From: Sebastes aleutianus
Taxonomy: Eukaryota; Chordata; Actinopteri; Perciformes; Sebastidae
Length of the DNA: 64,000 nt
Direction: 5' to 3'
NCBI GenBank assembly: GCA_916700875.1
Contig: CAKAKS010000034.1
Location: 16,397,718 to 16,461,717 of the forward strand
The translations under genes were made by a program, and so were the position numbers. Shown here one piece after another: positions 1-11,426 of this stretch. How positions within the stretch are numbered: the stretch's first letter is position 1; each line of letters starts with the position of its first letter. The notes beneath the pieces were generated by a model. That model worked only from the letters and a program-made list of their open reading frames with translations. It searched no databases and was not told the DNA's origin.

Positions 1-249
1 ATATGAATTACAGTGCATTACTTTTCGTAGGTATAGTTACGAACGGTGTATGAGAACAGCCGGATATCTGCTAATACTATCAAAAGATACAAGAATACGA
101 ACATGTTATTTATGTATTGACAGATTAGACTCTCGTCATTTGCACATATTTGGTCTAAAAAAAAAAATATTGGACGAATTAGACCCGATGTTGGTACTAG
201 AAGGAACGTTAGCGATGACCAAACTTATTACAAATCATGCTGAGGCGAC

Positions 250-760
250 CATGAATGTCTTAACCACACTTCCAAGGCAATCCATCCAATAGTTGTGGAG
301 ACATTTCACTCAGAACCAAAACTGTTGACCTGCTGGTGGCGCTAGAGGGAAAGTCAGGGGATCATCGAAGTCCTCAGAATTCCTCATTTGGGAGCCATGA
401 ATGTCTGTACCAAATTTTGTGCCGATCCAACAAGTATGTGGAGATATTTCACTCGATAGGAGATACATTTGAACCACTGGTGGTGCCAAGTCGATAAAAG
501 TCGGGGATCACCGAAGTCATTAGGATTCATCCTCTGAGGAGCTTGAATATATGTACCAAATGTCATGGAAATCTCTGTAATAGTCTTTGAGATATTTCAC
601 TCCCAATCAAAATTGTCAACCTCATGGTTGCTAGTGGAGAAAATCAGGGGAACACCTAAGTCATTAGAATTCATCCTCTAGGGACCATGAATGTCTGTAC
701 AAAATGCCATGGAAACAGATGCCCAGTAGTTGCTGGGATATTTCAGTCTGGAGCAAAGGG
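250..760. repeat. Tandem repeat, about 145-bp unit, roughly 3.5 copies
   Basis: The phrase CCATGAATGTCTGTACC, or a decayed form of it, recurs at about 250, 395, 541 and 685, giving a period of 144-146 bp. Each unit also repeats 'GAGATATTTCACTC', 'TCAGGGGATCACC' and 'GTCATTAGGATTCATCCTC' in the same order. Units differ by many substitutions, so the array is old. A short fragment of similar sequence occurs near 51470-51530. Such arrays are common in fish introns. No coding function is suggested. Confidence 0.8.
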
Positions 761-2276
761 CACCAACAGACGGGCCAAACGACATTGCCATCCCTAGAGC
801 TCCGCTGCTAGTGTGGCGAACATACCGTACAATATCTCCCTACCTCGCCATAGGTCTGACAGTCCAACGATGTAATAAGTCCTAGTCCCAGTAAATATTC
901 ATTGCAAGAATGTAATGATCAAAAACAGTCCATTTGTTTTCATTTAGACGAACCATCCCCAAAAGGGGTTTGGGTGTTAAAGAGTTAAAGCCATAACATC
1001 ATTCTGTGTGTGTTATCATCACATCATCCATGCCATACACACACACACATACATACAGCCTAGTCTTTAACACATTGTCTCTCTCTATGCGGTAAGGATC
1101 ACATAAAGGTTAAAGAGAAACAGACATGCCTTCCCTCTCTAGCGTGTACGCCATAATGATCTTAATGAGTTGTGTTTATATCATGCCTAACACTTAGCTA
1201 TACAGTCGGTGGCCTCATTAGCACTAATTCTGCAAATGGTGTATACAGTATGTGCGCATAATTAGGAGGAATGCACGGGGGAGAGAAAGTCGGGCAATGA
1301 TTTTAAAGGACTGATCGCTCCATAAACAAGCTGGTGGGTCGTAATACACCATGAAGGGGACTGATCGCAAGCGAAACACGCCTGCCAAGAAGATCGCAAA
1401 GAAATGAGCAAGAGGAGCAACTTAGCACACGTCAACCCCGGTGCAACTAATCAAAGGTTCAGAGACTACGTAGTCTCAAACCTTCCCACTCGACTGCAAC
1501 AGTGTATTAAGAGTGCATATTTGTCTAATAGGGCCCTTTTCTGCAGCTACTCTGCTCCACAGAGCTCCCATGGGTGAAATATAGACCGCTAATGATTGTG
1601 GTACAAGGGTGCAATTTGTACAAGTGCACAATTTGTACAAAAAAAGAGGGAAAGCGAAATCATTGAGTTTGCGGTGCTTTTTCTATGATGGGGTAGTCAT
1701 TCAGTCCGACTCATTATTCCAGTCAATTCAACAACAGGGAGCTGGCGAGGTGGTCCGGCACATCCAAGGTCAGCTCCCGCACACCCGGGAGCTTGGATCC
1801 TGATGTGGCCATGAATTTAAAAAAAAAAAAAATGACCGCAGGCAATGCATAATGTCACTAGATGTAAGCAAAGTGCTGTTTTATCAAGTGATGTCCATGC
1901 TATTAGGGAAACACTTTCATCTTTGCTCCTAATACAATTTCTCTCTCCGGTGAGTGCTTTAGTAAACTTTGTGCTTTATTTTTTCCAGTCTGAAAAACTG
2001 TCCACACTGTCCACACTGTTTAGATTTCCTTCAGGTAGAATAAAAAAAACAACAAATTTATATACTTAATAAAGGTGAAAAGAGTATTTCCAATTCACTG
2101 ACTCCATCTGAGTCGATGAACTGAAAGTAAAGAGCCCACCAAGAATTTGTGGGCTTTTATTATAAAAGGGAAATGCCGTAATGAGATGTTCAAAGAACTA
2201 AGCAGTTTCTCTGCATGAGGTACTCTACGGTCGTGCTCTGCGTGTCTATAGCAAAATTGTGTATGCTTTAAATGTG

Positions 2277-2320
2277 TGTGTGTGTGTGCGTGTGTGTGTG
2301 TGTGTGTGTTTGTGTGTGCG
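2277..2320. repeat. (TG)n microsatellite
   Basis: Nearly pure TG dinucleotide run with a few TGCG interruptions. The apparent His/Thr-rich open frame on the minus strand is only the translation of this repeat. A second short CA run lies at 2461-2487. Confidence 0.9.
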
Positions 2321-2965
2321 CCAAGAGTGTGAGTGATCAATACTCAGTGAGAGAACGGCGACTGCAGGCGAAGACAAATGGTTGAGTGGAAAATCTCAAA
2401 GTCTTTACTCAGCACATTGCCGTACAGTGGCTGCAACTATGCTAAGCACGAGGATTCTCACTCACACACACACACACTCACACACATTGAAACATTGACA
2501 AGTACAGGTTAACACTTACATAAACACGGGCTAATGTGCAATATTGTGTAAACACCACCAGCACAAAAATATACGGTAAAGAGCGCCTCTATTTCGCAAA
2601 CGAGCACTTTACTCGGTATAATGAAAACTTCCAGTGCGAGCAAGTGGAAATCAGCTCATTATGCCTCCGGGAATAATGGAAACCCAGCATCCGTGTCATT
2701 GAGCCTGGTGCTGCTCCGTCATGCCTGGGAGCCGTAATCATATGGGAAAGTAACAGTTAAAGACCTTGAAAGTCAATAGTGGGCAACAGAATCTTCAAGA
2801 GGCAAAGAGCTGTATGTTGTAGTCCTCCGTAACCAAAAAAACAACCTAAAAATGTGCAAATTCATTTACTACCTTATTTAATTTGTATTTAAAAACAAAT
2901 AACTGCAACAAATTTGCACACTTTGCTAATGTATATAATATGTTATTCTATTTATTTATTTATTT

Positions 2966-3667
2966 AAGCGTGACTTATCACATGACTGTCCATAGTTGAT
3001 CACAATTAATCTCACATTTTTTATCTGTTCACAATGTAACTTAAAGGGAGATTTGTCAAGTATTTGATACTCTTATCAACATGGGAGTGGGCAAATATGC
3101 TTGCTTTATGCAAATGTATGTATATATTTATTATTGGAAATCAATTAACAACACAAAACAATGACAAATATTGTCCAGAAACCCTCAAAGGTACTGCATT
3201 TAGCATAAAAAATGCTCGAATCATAACATGGCAAAGTCAAGCCCAACAGGTAACAACAGCTGTCAGTGATCTGACCAAACTGCATGTTATTATCATAAAG
3301 TGGGCATGTCTATAAAGGGGAGACTCGTGGGTACCCATAGAACCCATTTTCATTCACATATCTTGAGGTCAGAGGTCAAGGGCCCCTTTTTAAAAATGGC
3401 CATGCCAGTTTTTCCTCACTAAAATTTAGCAGAAGTTTGGGCCATTATTTAGTGACAAGCTAGTATGACATGGTTGGTACCAATGGATTCCTTAGGTTTT
3501 TCTAGTTTCATATGATGCCAGTATCTTCACTCTAGCTTTAGAACTGAGCCTGCTACACGGCCTAATAAAAATCACAAATTGTGTTAAGGCGCTAAAGAAA
3601 TTAGTGGCGTTAAAACAAATTTGAAGTCAAAGTTAATGCGTTATTACCATGTTAACTTTGACAGCCC
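2966..3667 (+). repeat. GGGCTGTCAA-family interspersed element, copy 1 (5' truncated)
   Basis: Shares long collinear stretches with copies at 19710-20838, 24152-24633, 40091-40758 and 56456-57075. Landmarks include 'ACTCTTATCAACATGGGAG', 'TTGTCCAGAAACCCTCA' and 'TGGATTCCTTAGGTTTTC'. The 3' end is TTTGACAGCCC, the inverted complement of the GGGCTGTCAA 5' end seen in copy 2, so the family has terminal inverted repeats and is probably a non-autonomous DNA transposon. The 5' TIR is lost here. No coding capacity is visible. Confidence 0.8.
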
Positions 3668-3785
3668 TATATGTATATTTACTGTGTATTTACTGTTCCT
3701 GTGCAATGCCTAGATAACCTGCTACTGTAACACAATTATTTCCCAATTTGGGATCAATAAAGTCCATCCATCTATCCATCCAACC
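3668..3785 (+). mobile_element. LINE/SINE-type 3' tail ending in ATCC repeats
   Basis: Ends with 'GGGATCAATAAAGT' followed by a short CCATCTAT microsatellite, the usual 3' end of fish LINEs and LINE-mobilised SINEs. It directly abuts the DNA-transposon copy at 2966-3667. Only the tail remains; no protein-coding part is visible. Confidence 0.5.
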
Positions 3786-4918
3786 CAATCTATGTCCCCA
3801 GGGTTCTATGTTCCCCAGCCCAATATCCTCTTAATATGACACATTAAGGAGACCTTTCAAAAATTAGGTTTTTATGTTTTTCCCTAGGGCAAATGTTCAA
3901 TGTATATTCCCCTGGGTCAATATGTTGAAATCACCCACCTACAGCTTAAAGCCTCTGATGTTTTACGTCTTAAAACCTACACCCTCAAATTGGCGGGCAA
4001 GACAGTTTTCTTTACTTTAGACATTGATATTTCCACAACGGCTGACTGGATTTTTAACCATTCAATGTGCATTTGAAACGTCCCTTTGTTCTTTTGCAAT
4101 TAGAACAGTGAACCAATGAGGATCCTAATAATGATCCCATGATGGGGAAATACAAGACAACTTAATTACCTAGACTAAAAGGAAAATATTTTAGTTAACT
4201 TGATTAAAAATAAGCTACCAAACTAAATAACACAGGCAAGCGAACATGCATCGCTGCAACACCTTAGGACTTAAGTATTAATGTAATATTGTGAGAGCTG
4301 AGAGATATTAGTGTGACTCTGGAAAGACTGGCTTATTTTCCCACAGTCTGAATAAATATGCTAAATATGCTCAACTTAACCGTCAATTTTGGTAAATGTT
4401 CTGGGTATATATTTGGGAATATATTTAAATAGTATTTAAGGGATTAAGGTGAAGTAGGAAGAGAGGTAGAAGAAAAAGAATGACAGAGTTTTAAATTAAA
4501 GGATCATTTTTCAATTTATTACGACTTGGTTCATTTTCATAGTTTTGGCAACGGTTTCTATTACTTTTGACATCACTGTCTGGGAACATTCTCCGGGTAA
4601 AACTTAATGTGAATGTCAGAAATAAACACCTCATTGCACAGGAAAGGTGTGTTTATTCCGTTAAGCATGCTGAAAATGCTCAGTTTGGGCAATCATTTTG
4701 TTTTCTCTTGCAATTTTGTTTGGCTAAAATGAGGGTCTGTCTAAACCCTGTATGATCGCCTGACTGCTCATGTTTCTTGCCCCATTGGTCTTCCTTTTAG
4801 CAATGTTGCCACATTCCCAGATTTTGAATAACTTGGTGAGGATTATGTTTCTATTTCCAATTGGCCAAAACAAATGATGGCTAAAGAAAAAAATTTGCTA
4901 AATGCTTAATTATCCTTC

Positions 4919-5150
4919 AAGAAGGTTCTAGGTTCCGGGCGCCTGGGTTAGCTCAGTTGGTAGAGCGGGCGTCCATGTATTAAGGCTTGGTCCTGACCGC
5001 GGCGGCCCGGGTTCGAATCCGGCCTGTGGCCCTTTCCGCATCCACTCTCTCTCTCTCCCCCCTTTCAAGACTCTATCCACTGTCCTGTCAATAAAAATGG
5101 AAAATGCCCCCAAAAAAATAACTTTAAAAAAAAAGAAGGTTCTAGGTTCC
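4919..5150 (+). mobile_element. tRNA-derived SINE with perfect 18-bp target-site duplication
   Basis: The body (4937-5132) starts with a tRNA-like head. It has a box A (TTAGCTCAGTTGGTAGAGCG, 4948-4967) and a box B (GGTTCGAATCC, near 5010-5020), the RNA polymerase III promoter parts. A CT-rich middle follows, then a CAATAAAAATGG/A-rich tail. The 18-mer AAGAAGGTTCTAGGTTCC stands immediately before (4919-4936) and after (5133-5150), which is a textbook LINE-type duplication. The perfect duplication argues for fairly recent insertion. The spacing between box A and box B and the lack of a clean acceptor stem argue against a functional tRNA gene. Confidence 0.9.
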
Positions 5151-5230
5151 TTTCTATGGGGCAAGTTCTCCTTATGTTTTTGTAGGTTTTCCTCCACAGT
5201 CTAAATACATGTATGTTTGGTACTCTTAGG

Positions 5231-5766
5231 CAGTCATTCCTAAAGACTGGGTCGGGACCCACCAGTGGGCCGTGGGAGATTTTATTATCCCCTTTTATTA
5301 TTTCTTCCAGTGTCTTTTTACATTTATATCTGCAGTACACCTTTGAGCCACATGAGGGAGACTGAATGTTTTGTATTGTTCTGATAATTGTAGCCTACTA
5401 ATATGAAAAGCTAGTGTATAATTGGTTTGTTTTACTAATGAGAGTAAAAAAACGAGGGACTGTTAACTCCGTATTTATTTGGTATCATTTAGAAAGTATT
5501 TTAACACGTGTATATGTTTTCAATAACACAAGCACACAATGAAGTTGTGACTCATCAAACGTATATCTCTTTGAAATTGCTGGTTTACCTATTCAAGATA
5601 ATATAAGCTGATGCGGATATGACAGTAAAAATGATCAGGAACGTTCATTTACACACAAACTAGCTCCTCTCCCGATTTATAGATCAGGCCTATTGTGAAT
5701 TGGGTCGCGATGGTTTGTCATTTTCAAAAAAAGTGAGTCTCCAGAATAAAAGTTTGGGAAACACTG
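5231..5766. mobile_element. hAT-like non-autonomous element (CAGTG termini)
   Basis: The left end CAGTCATTCCTAAAGACTGG and the right end AAGTTTGGGAAACACTG are imperfect inverted repeats of the CAGTGTTTCCCAAACT type found on many vertebrate hAT elements. The inside includes 'GGGTCGGGACCCACCAGTGG' and no transposase reading frame. An 8-bp target duplication is not convincing, so the ends may have drifted. Confidence 0.55.
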
Positions 5767-5789
5767 GTGTAGAGTCTATGTTACTCCTG

Positions 5790-5922
5790 CGACCGGCCTC
5801 AGAACTGGAATTGGTCCCAGGGCTGCACTGTGGCTGCCCACTGCTGCTAAATAGTTACAGTACAGTAGGAAGGTCAAACACAGAAAACAAATGTCCCCAC
5901 TGGGATCAATAAAGCACAATTT
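5790..5922 (+). mobile_element. LINE-like 3' end remnant
   Basis: Contains 'GGCTGCACTGTGGCTGCCCA' and ends 'CACTGGGATCAATAAAGCAC', the characteristic 3' untranslated end of fish LINEs and their partner SINEs. It is heavily 5' truncated and non-coding. Confidence 0.5.
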
Positions 5923-6163
5923 AACGAATGTGCTACATGGAGCATTTTTACCACCAATATATTGCTGTCAATATAACTGGGATGCCTCAGTATAACTATA
6001 GTTAACAATTGACACAGTGGTAAAGAGGTTTGTAGCTTCTGTCTCACACCTGTGTGGTACTACAAGGTCCACAGAATTCCTCAAAATCACTATATTTCCT
6101 GTTAGCTCAAAAATAATCCAGTGCAAACTGTGGTAGCGGCTGCAAACCTTCAACGGTCTTGTT

Positions 6164-7001
6164 TAGGGGTGCAATTCACGATTATTTTCATTGTCGATTA
6201 ATCTGTTGATTATTTTCTCATTGTTTGGTCTATAAAATGGCAGAAATTGGTAAAAAAAAATGTCGATCAGTGTTTCCCAAAGCCCCAAGTGACGTCCTCA
6301 AATGTCTTGTTTTGTCCTTAACTCAAAGATATTCAGTTTACTCCCATAGAGGAGTAAAGAAACCAGAAAATATTCTTATCTAAGAAGCTGAAATCAGAGA
6401 ATTTTTACTTTTTCTTCTTAAAAAACTACTCAAACCGATTAAAGCTGCAGTAGGCAGTATATTTTTGGCATCATTGGGCAAAAATTCCGTAATAACCTTT
6501 CAACATATTGTAATTCAAGTGTTCTGAGAGATAACTAGACTTCTGCACCTCATCATGGCTCTGTTTTCAGACTTTAAAAAATCAAGTGACCGGAACTTTG
6601 CGTTACTTCAACAGATTTTACAATGGCGGCCGCGTCACAAACTTTCTCATTTTACAGCTAAACCGTGCACTACAAGATGAATCTGAAAACATTTGAGGTG
6701 AGAAATAGGCATTAACGTATCATAGTATTGATTCATATTTGATCAGCGCGGCCTAGTTTGACCGTTTGGTCAGAGTTCGCGAGTGATTGACAGCCGGCTC
6801 TCATAGACAGCAGACATCAGATCAGCTCTGACTGCTTGTTTTCCTCCGGTCTGTGAAATCTTGCAGATGCCGTTAGGAGCACCAGAGGACACAGAGGAAC
6901 ATGATTTTTTTATTTTTTTTTATTCATATTTGCTCCAATATCGCCTACTTCAGCTTTAATTGAATAGTTGACAACCGAATCGATTAATCATTGCAGCTCT
7001 A
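6164..7001 (+). mobile_element. GGTGCAA...TTGCAGCTCTA non-autonomous element carrying a nested insertion
   Basis: The outer element starts near TAGGGGTGCAATTC and ends ATCATTGCAGCTCTA, with imperfect inverted termini rich in CGATTAATC. Its body ('CAGTGTTTCCCAAAGCCC', 'AAGATATTCAGTTTACT') is shared with the copy at 13652-13927. Between 6443 and 6955 it is interrupted by an unrelated TTAA-flanked element. No open frame of note is present. The superfamily is not certain from sequence alone. Confidence 0.75.
6439..6959 (+). mobile_element. TTAA-flanked element (AGCTGCAGTAGGC termini), copy 1
   Basis: Bounded by TTAA at 6439-6442 and 6956-6959. The terminal inverted repeats are AGCTGCAGTAGGC on the left and the complement of AGCTGAAGTAGGC on the right. 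The body is 513 bp with no transposase frame. It sits inside the element at 6164-7001. The related copy at 13652-13927 has a single TTAA at the equivalent place (ACCGATTAATTGA, near 13850), so the empty site can be seen. TTAA duplication is the signature of piggyBac transposases. Related copies lie at 19768-20151 and about 43450-44059. Confidence 0.85.
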
Positions 7002-9466
7002 CTCTTGTTTCTTTATAGTCACTTTACAAATGTAGTAATAATATTTTTGATGCTAACATGTTACGTGTAACATCTCAACAGTAAAATATGACACACCATC
7101 TTTTCCAAGGTAATTGAAACCATTTAAATGGATAGGTTAGACAACAACCTGGTGTACACATTTTACATGTTGTATGTGCTCCTGTATACTGCTCCCCCTG
7201 TGGTGCAACAATGACAAGGACGTCACTGCATGTGGTAAAGCTTTAGTCCTATATTTATTAGCATAAATGTCAAGACATTTGAAAACATCTTATGTATGAA
7301 TGTCTTTGTGCTGATTAGATAGCAGCATGACTGATGCATTGGTAAATCCCTCTTAAAGGTACATCCATTTCTGTATGATTGAGGAGTCGGAGCAGCGTGC
7401 ATTTTTACAATGGCTGATGATGCTTTTTATTATATGTGACATTTATGAATATGTGTGTGTTTAATGTGATTTTATGTAATATGCATTTTTATGCAATGGC
7501 GGTTTTTGTTTTTATTCTTTTTAATTTAATCAATTGTTTTCTTCACCTTAAGTTTCAATGTTTTTTTTGCAGACAGCTCCAAGACCTTTCTATCTACGGA
7601 AAAAAAGTGAGAAAACCAGGCAGTTGATTGAGGCTTTAAAAACACATCAAACACCTCGAGTAAAACCCCTCAGGGACTTGTGTTCCTATTTGCAACTGAA
7701 TGACTTCGGTGTCTTGAGTGTTTGGTGTCTTATTGCTTTGGGTATGAAATTATGTGATAGTGACAAGAGAACCGAAAGAGCGTGAGAGTTATTGAGACAC
7801 AGTGTTACTGCTCTTCAAGTGAAGAGTGGGAAACACTTGGAGACAGCTTGACACACCACAACACACACAAATAACGCCACCCGCTGTCTCACGCGAAAGC
7901 AGACCTAACACTCCGACGCACACAAACATGTTAGCCTGCAGTTGCACATACACGCCACACACACAAACAGAAGCATGCGATGCTACAAGTCGAAATGCTA
8001 TAAAAAACACATGCTTGTGTATGTAACATGTTGTTCTCCCCCCCGCCCCATCCTCATTTGCTATGCAAAGCAAGATTCTTGCTATACATGCACTCTGTCA
8101 TACATATCAGCAATTAAATATTACACAACGTACAACGTGTGCCCTTAGAAGATAAGAAAAAAGCGGGGGAGCTAAAGAAAGCACGAGAGAAATGTACAAA
8201 GTATGCGCAGTCAAGATAGTATAGTGGACGGAGAGGCCCGAGATTTGACAAGAGCGAGACAGGCCTATGGGGGGAAAATAATCTGAACGGTGTAGAGAGA
8301 GGAGCGATAGCAGAAAGAGCAACATAATGTGGACAGAAAGAAGCAGCGCGGAGACGCATAAAAACAGAACTGTCATGCCAACAAAGCAATTCATTAAACT
8401 GACAGAGAAATAAAAAAAAAATAAGCAAAGGAGAAGGAAACAGAGGGAGCACACACAGGGGGGAGAGAAGGAGAGAGAGAGAGAAAGAGAGAGAGGAAAA
8501 AATCCGAATGGTGAATGTGGAGAAAGAAACGAGGGTAGAAGGGTTGAAAGGTTTTCTTCCCTTGCAGTGTTAGAGTAAAAGTTGCCACTACCTCATCAAT
8601 AAGAGCTGAGTGAAGGCAAGACCTGGAACACAACGATAACAAGCACACACTCTGGTAGAGCGCACTAAAGAGGTGGGAGAAAAAAAAAACTCAAAGGAAA
8701 TGACAGATAAAAAATAAGAAATAAGCGAAAAAATGAAGGTACAACTGCCAAAGTGTAGAGCAGAGGAGGGAAAGCTGTATATATCTTAAGTTAATGGACT
8801 TGAACTTCACTTTAGGCAGAAGGTTGGGGAGTGATTACTGCCATTAGGTTGCAGGGGAGGATGTGTGTGCGTGCGTGTGGATGAGCGTGTAGTGCTGAGT
8901 GTGACTTGTTGATGTGTGTATGTGCGAGCGTGTGTTTTTTTGTGCACAGGCCTGACCTTGAATGTCAACTCGGACACACTTATCCACTTCTTCTGCTGGC
9001 CTCTTTCCCTCTTCCGTTCTTTTATTTCAACATTTCACCTCCCCTCCCTCCACCTTGGCTAAAACCCCCCGAGAGCCACAGTCCACTCAAGGAAAAGGTC
9101 AGAACCATTTCTTCTCTTATTCTCCACCTTATCACCCCCCGACACTCTTTTACCGCCACTCTGCTCTTCTACCGCTTCCCACTTGTATGTTCTGATCTTT
9201 TGCTCTTGTCTTGTTTGCATTTTTTTTTTTTCCCACTTTGTAAGAGCAAAAAAAAAAGGAACACGCAGCAATGTGACCTGCCGTGGCTACTCGTGGCTTA
9301 CATTGTTTAAATAACATGTGGCATTAGTGTGCCACAATATCCGACAAATACAATTCATTTGTAGTTTACACACACTCAAATTTCATATAATCCAAAGAGC
9401 GTTAAGAGCCAGTGAATTATGCAAAAATGTCTGCTATAATAAAGACATCTGGGGAAATAAAAACAA

Positions 9467-9468
9467 TT

Positions 9469-9498
<30 letters not shown>
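9467..9498. repeat. (CA)n microsatellite
   Basis: About 15 CA units. No other feature is attached to it. Confidence 0.85.
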
Positions 9499-9499
<1 letters not shown>

Positions 9500-10483
9500 A
9501 AGCTGAAGCATAGACACATATTCCAGGGGTGGTTTTGGATTAAAGCACAAGTAAGTGGATTACTATGCTGATGAGTTAAAGGATAATTATAGTTATTTCC
9601 CCAGTTTGTTCCATTATGATGTTTTTTGTCTCTGGCATCACTGTAAAGCCTTTTTGTATTCCCACTTTGCCACGAACAATGCTATCCATCTACGAAGCCA
9701 AATGGTGTCACCATCTCTCTCTCATGCGCTCGACCACAGACACCCGCTAAATCGCCGCCCCATTGAGCCACGATCATATGAATCGGTGTTGATGGAAAAA
9801 CAGATCGGGAATACTACTGCGTCGACGTTGGCGGCTTACCTAGGCGTGCAGGTCTGTACAGGAACAATTGCTAATCCCTAGAGGAAACAAGATTCCAAAC
9901 TGGAGCAGTTGTTGATCACTTGCGGCCCCTACCGGCCGGTTAAGAGGAGCGAGGAGTCAGCAGTTAATGACGTTATAAAACTGTCAATAAAATATGTTTT
10001 CAAAAAGTCTGAATCGCCGCAACCATGAGAGGTCCTTAAGCATACAATCATAAATGAGCACAAAAAATATTCGGCTGATGGGTCCAGTTGTATGCGAGAT
10101 TAGCCGTGGACAGACAGACAGATGCACACCCACGACCAAACACATTATCTCCACCCAGTCTCATGCCTGGCGGAGATAATAAAAAAGACACATCATTCCT
10201 GGTCACTCTGACATTGACTTTTAAATTCTGATCTTGTCAAATAGCCATACGCAACCACCTGACCGCTTTCGCTCTGCTAGTTCCCCCTGTAACCCTGTAA
10301 CAAACTGAAACCATATGGGTGACACAGCGTTTTGCTGTTGTGGTTGCTGTGGTTCACTTGCTGAGAAATGCTCTGACTAAAGAGATAAAACCTGCACTGA
10401 GATTCTCAAGTTTCAAGAAACTTCTTCAAGACCCATCTGCTCAAAACAGATCAATCTCTTGGGTCCGCTATTGAAGCCACAGC

Positions 10484-11027
10484 TTTAAAGAGGACCTATT
10501 ATGCTTATTTTCAGGTGCATACTTGTATTTTGGGTTTCTACTAGAAGATGTTTACATGCTTTAATGTTAAAAAAACGCTTAATTTTTCTCATACCGGCTG
10601 TGCTACAGCACCTCTTTTCACCCTCTGTCTGAAACACTCTGTTTGAGCTCCTGCCCCTCCCTCCCAAAAAAAACAGTCTGCCCTGATTGGTCAGCTGGCC
10701 AACTCTGTTGTGATTGGTCAACCGAACCAAACTCTTCGGACTCCACTCCAGCTGCGCTCTAACTACCTTTGTTCGAGGCCGTGCCAAACTAGCTGCTAGG
10801 CAGGTATTATGCAAATCTGTTACTTGGTGACATCACCACGTTACGGAAGAAAAGGCAGGACTTCAAGCAAGGCATTTCAGGCAGTTCAGGAGCAGTGTTT
10901 CTGTGGGGAGAGTAACTCCTTTTTGGCGTGGACTTTGGGCTTTATAACGTTGCAGAACTTTTACATGCACAAAAATCTATATAACATGCTAAAGGAAAGG
11001 TAAAAAAGCATAATAGAGCCTCTTTAT
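10484..11027. mobile_element. TTAA-type MITE with AAGAGG(A/C)CC..TATTATGC termini
   Basis: The left end TTAAAGAGGACCTATTATGC is matched by the inverted right end GCATAATAGAGCCTCTTTA. The terminal repeats are about 18 bp and the total length is about 540 bp. The left flank is a clean TTAA and the right flank is TTTATA, a decayed version. Internal sequence ('CCTGATTGGTCAGCTGGCC', 'ACGTTACGGAAGAAAAGGCA') is non-coding; the apparent 109-residue frame on the minus strand lies wholly inside the repeat. Confidence 0.7.
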
Positions 11028-11288
11028 ATTTTATGATTTTTTATCTGTGTGACAAATGCCTGTTTGCACCCTGTTTGTATGTTATTATTACGTCTTCCTT
11101 TTTTGTGTTTTGTGTTGGGGATTTGTAGCATTTTGGGTTAAGAAAAGCATTTCATGTGCATAATTTTCTACCAAGCATCTTTCTTGTCAATTTCATAGTG
11201 GAGACTCTGACGCCTCCCACCTCAGCATACTAACCAATACCTCCATTCACGCAACCACCCACACACATCATTGGTATTCCATGCTAAC

Positions 11289-11426
11289 CTGGTAGAGAGT
11301 GTGGTTCTTGTCCTTGAAGCAGGGTATGAGGAGAGAATAGATCTGCAGGGAGTAGTAGTAGGCAGCCAGCTGGAGCGACAAGGCAGAGTGACACTGTTTC
11401 TCAAAACACCTGTTGGCATCCAGCAC
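11289..11426 (-). CDS. NBAS: NBAS exon V (3'-most in window)
   Basis: Codes 46 residues from VLDANRCFEK to NHTLYQ, phase 0 at both ends. The acceptor is GATGCAG and the donor is GTTAGC. The run SLQLAAYYYSLQIY is almost identical to mammalian NBAS, in the helical region just after the Sec39 domain. It is the last exon I can identify before the window's left edge. Confidence 0.95.

Larger units (their letters stand above)
1..11288 (-). other. NBAS: NBAS intron downstream of exon V (partial, over 11 kb)
   Basis: No NBAS-like exon follows exon V in this stretch, so it is read as one long intron continuing past the window edge. It holds tandem repeats (250-760), an interspersed GGGCTGTCAA-family copy (2966-3667), a SINE (4937-5132), a hAT-like element (5231-5766), LINE 3' tails (3668-3785 and 5790-5922), a nested element pair (6164-7001) and a TTAA-flanked element (10488-11025). 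The segments 760-2960, 3790-4918 and 7002-10480 are unique-looking AT-rich DNA with CA/TG runs and a purine-rich stretch at 8150-8560. I see no gene in them. Open frames here lack splice context and recognisable homology. Confidence 0.6.

Noticed and set aside
4940..5030. Possible functional tRNA gene (box A and box B present)
   Set aside because: No clean acceptor-stem pairing, continuation into a CT-rich body and A-rich tail, and flanking 18-bp duplications identify it as a SINE head.
7558..7785. Possible extra NBAS or host exon (plus-strand frame with basic residues)
   Set aside because: Wrong strand for NBAS, no similarity to the expected following NBAS residues, and no paired splice sites found.
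8107..8648. Overlapping 84-115-codon frames on the minus strand
   Set aside because: They arise from a purine-rich low-complexity stretch; overlapping frames on the same strand with Leu/Phe/Ser-only composition are not real genes.
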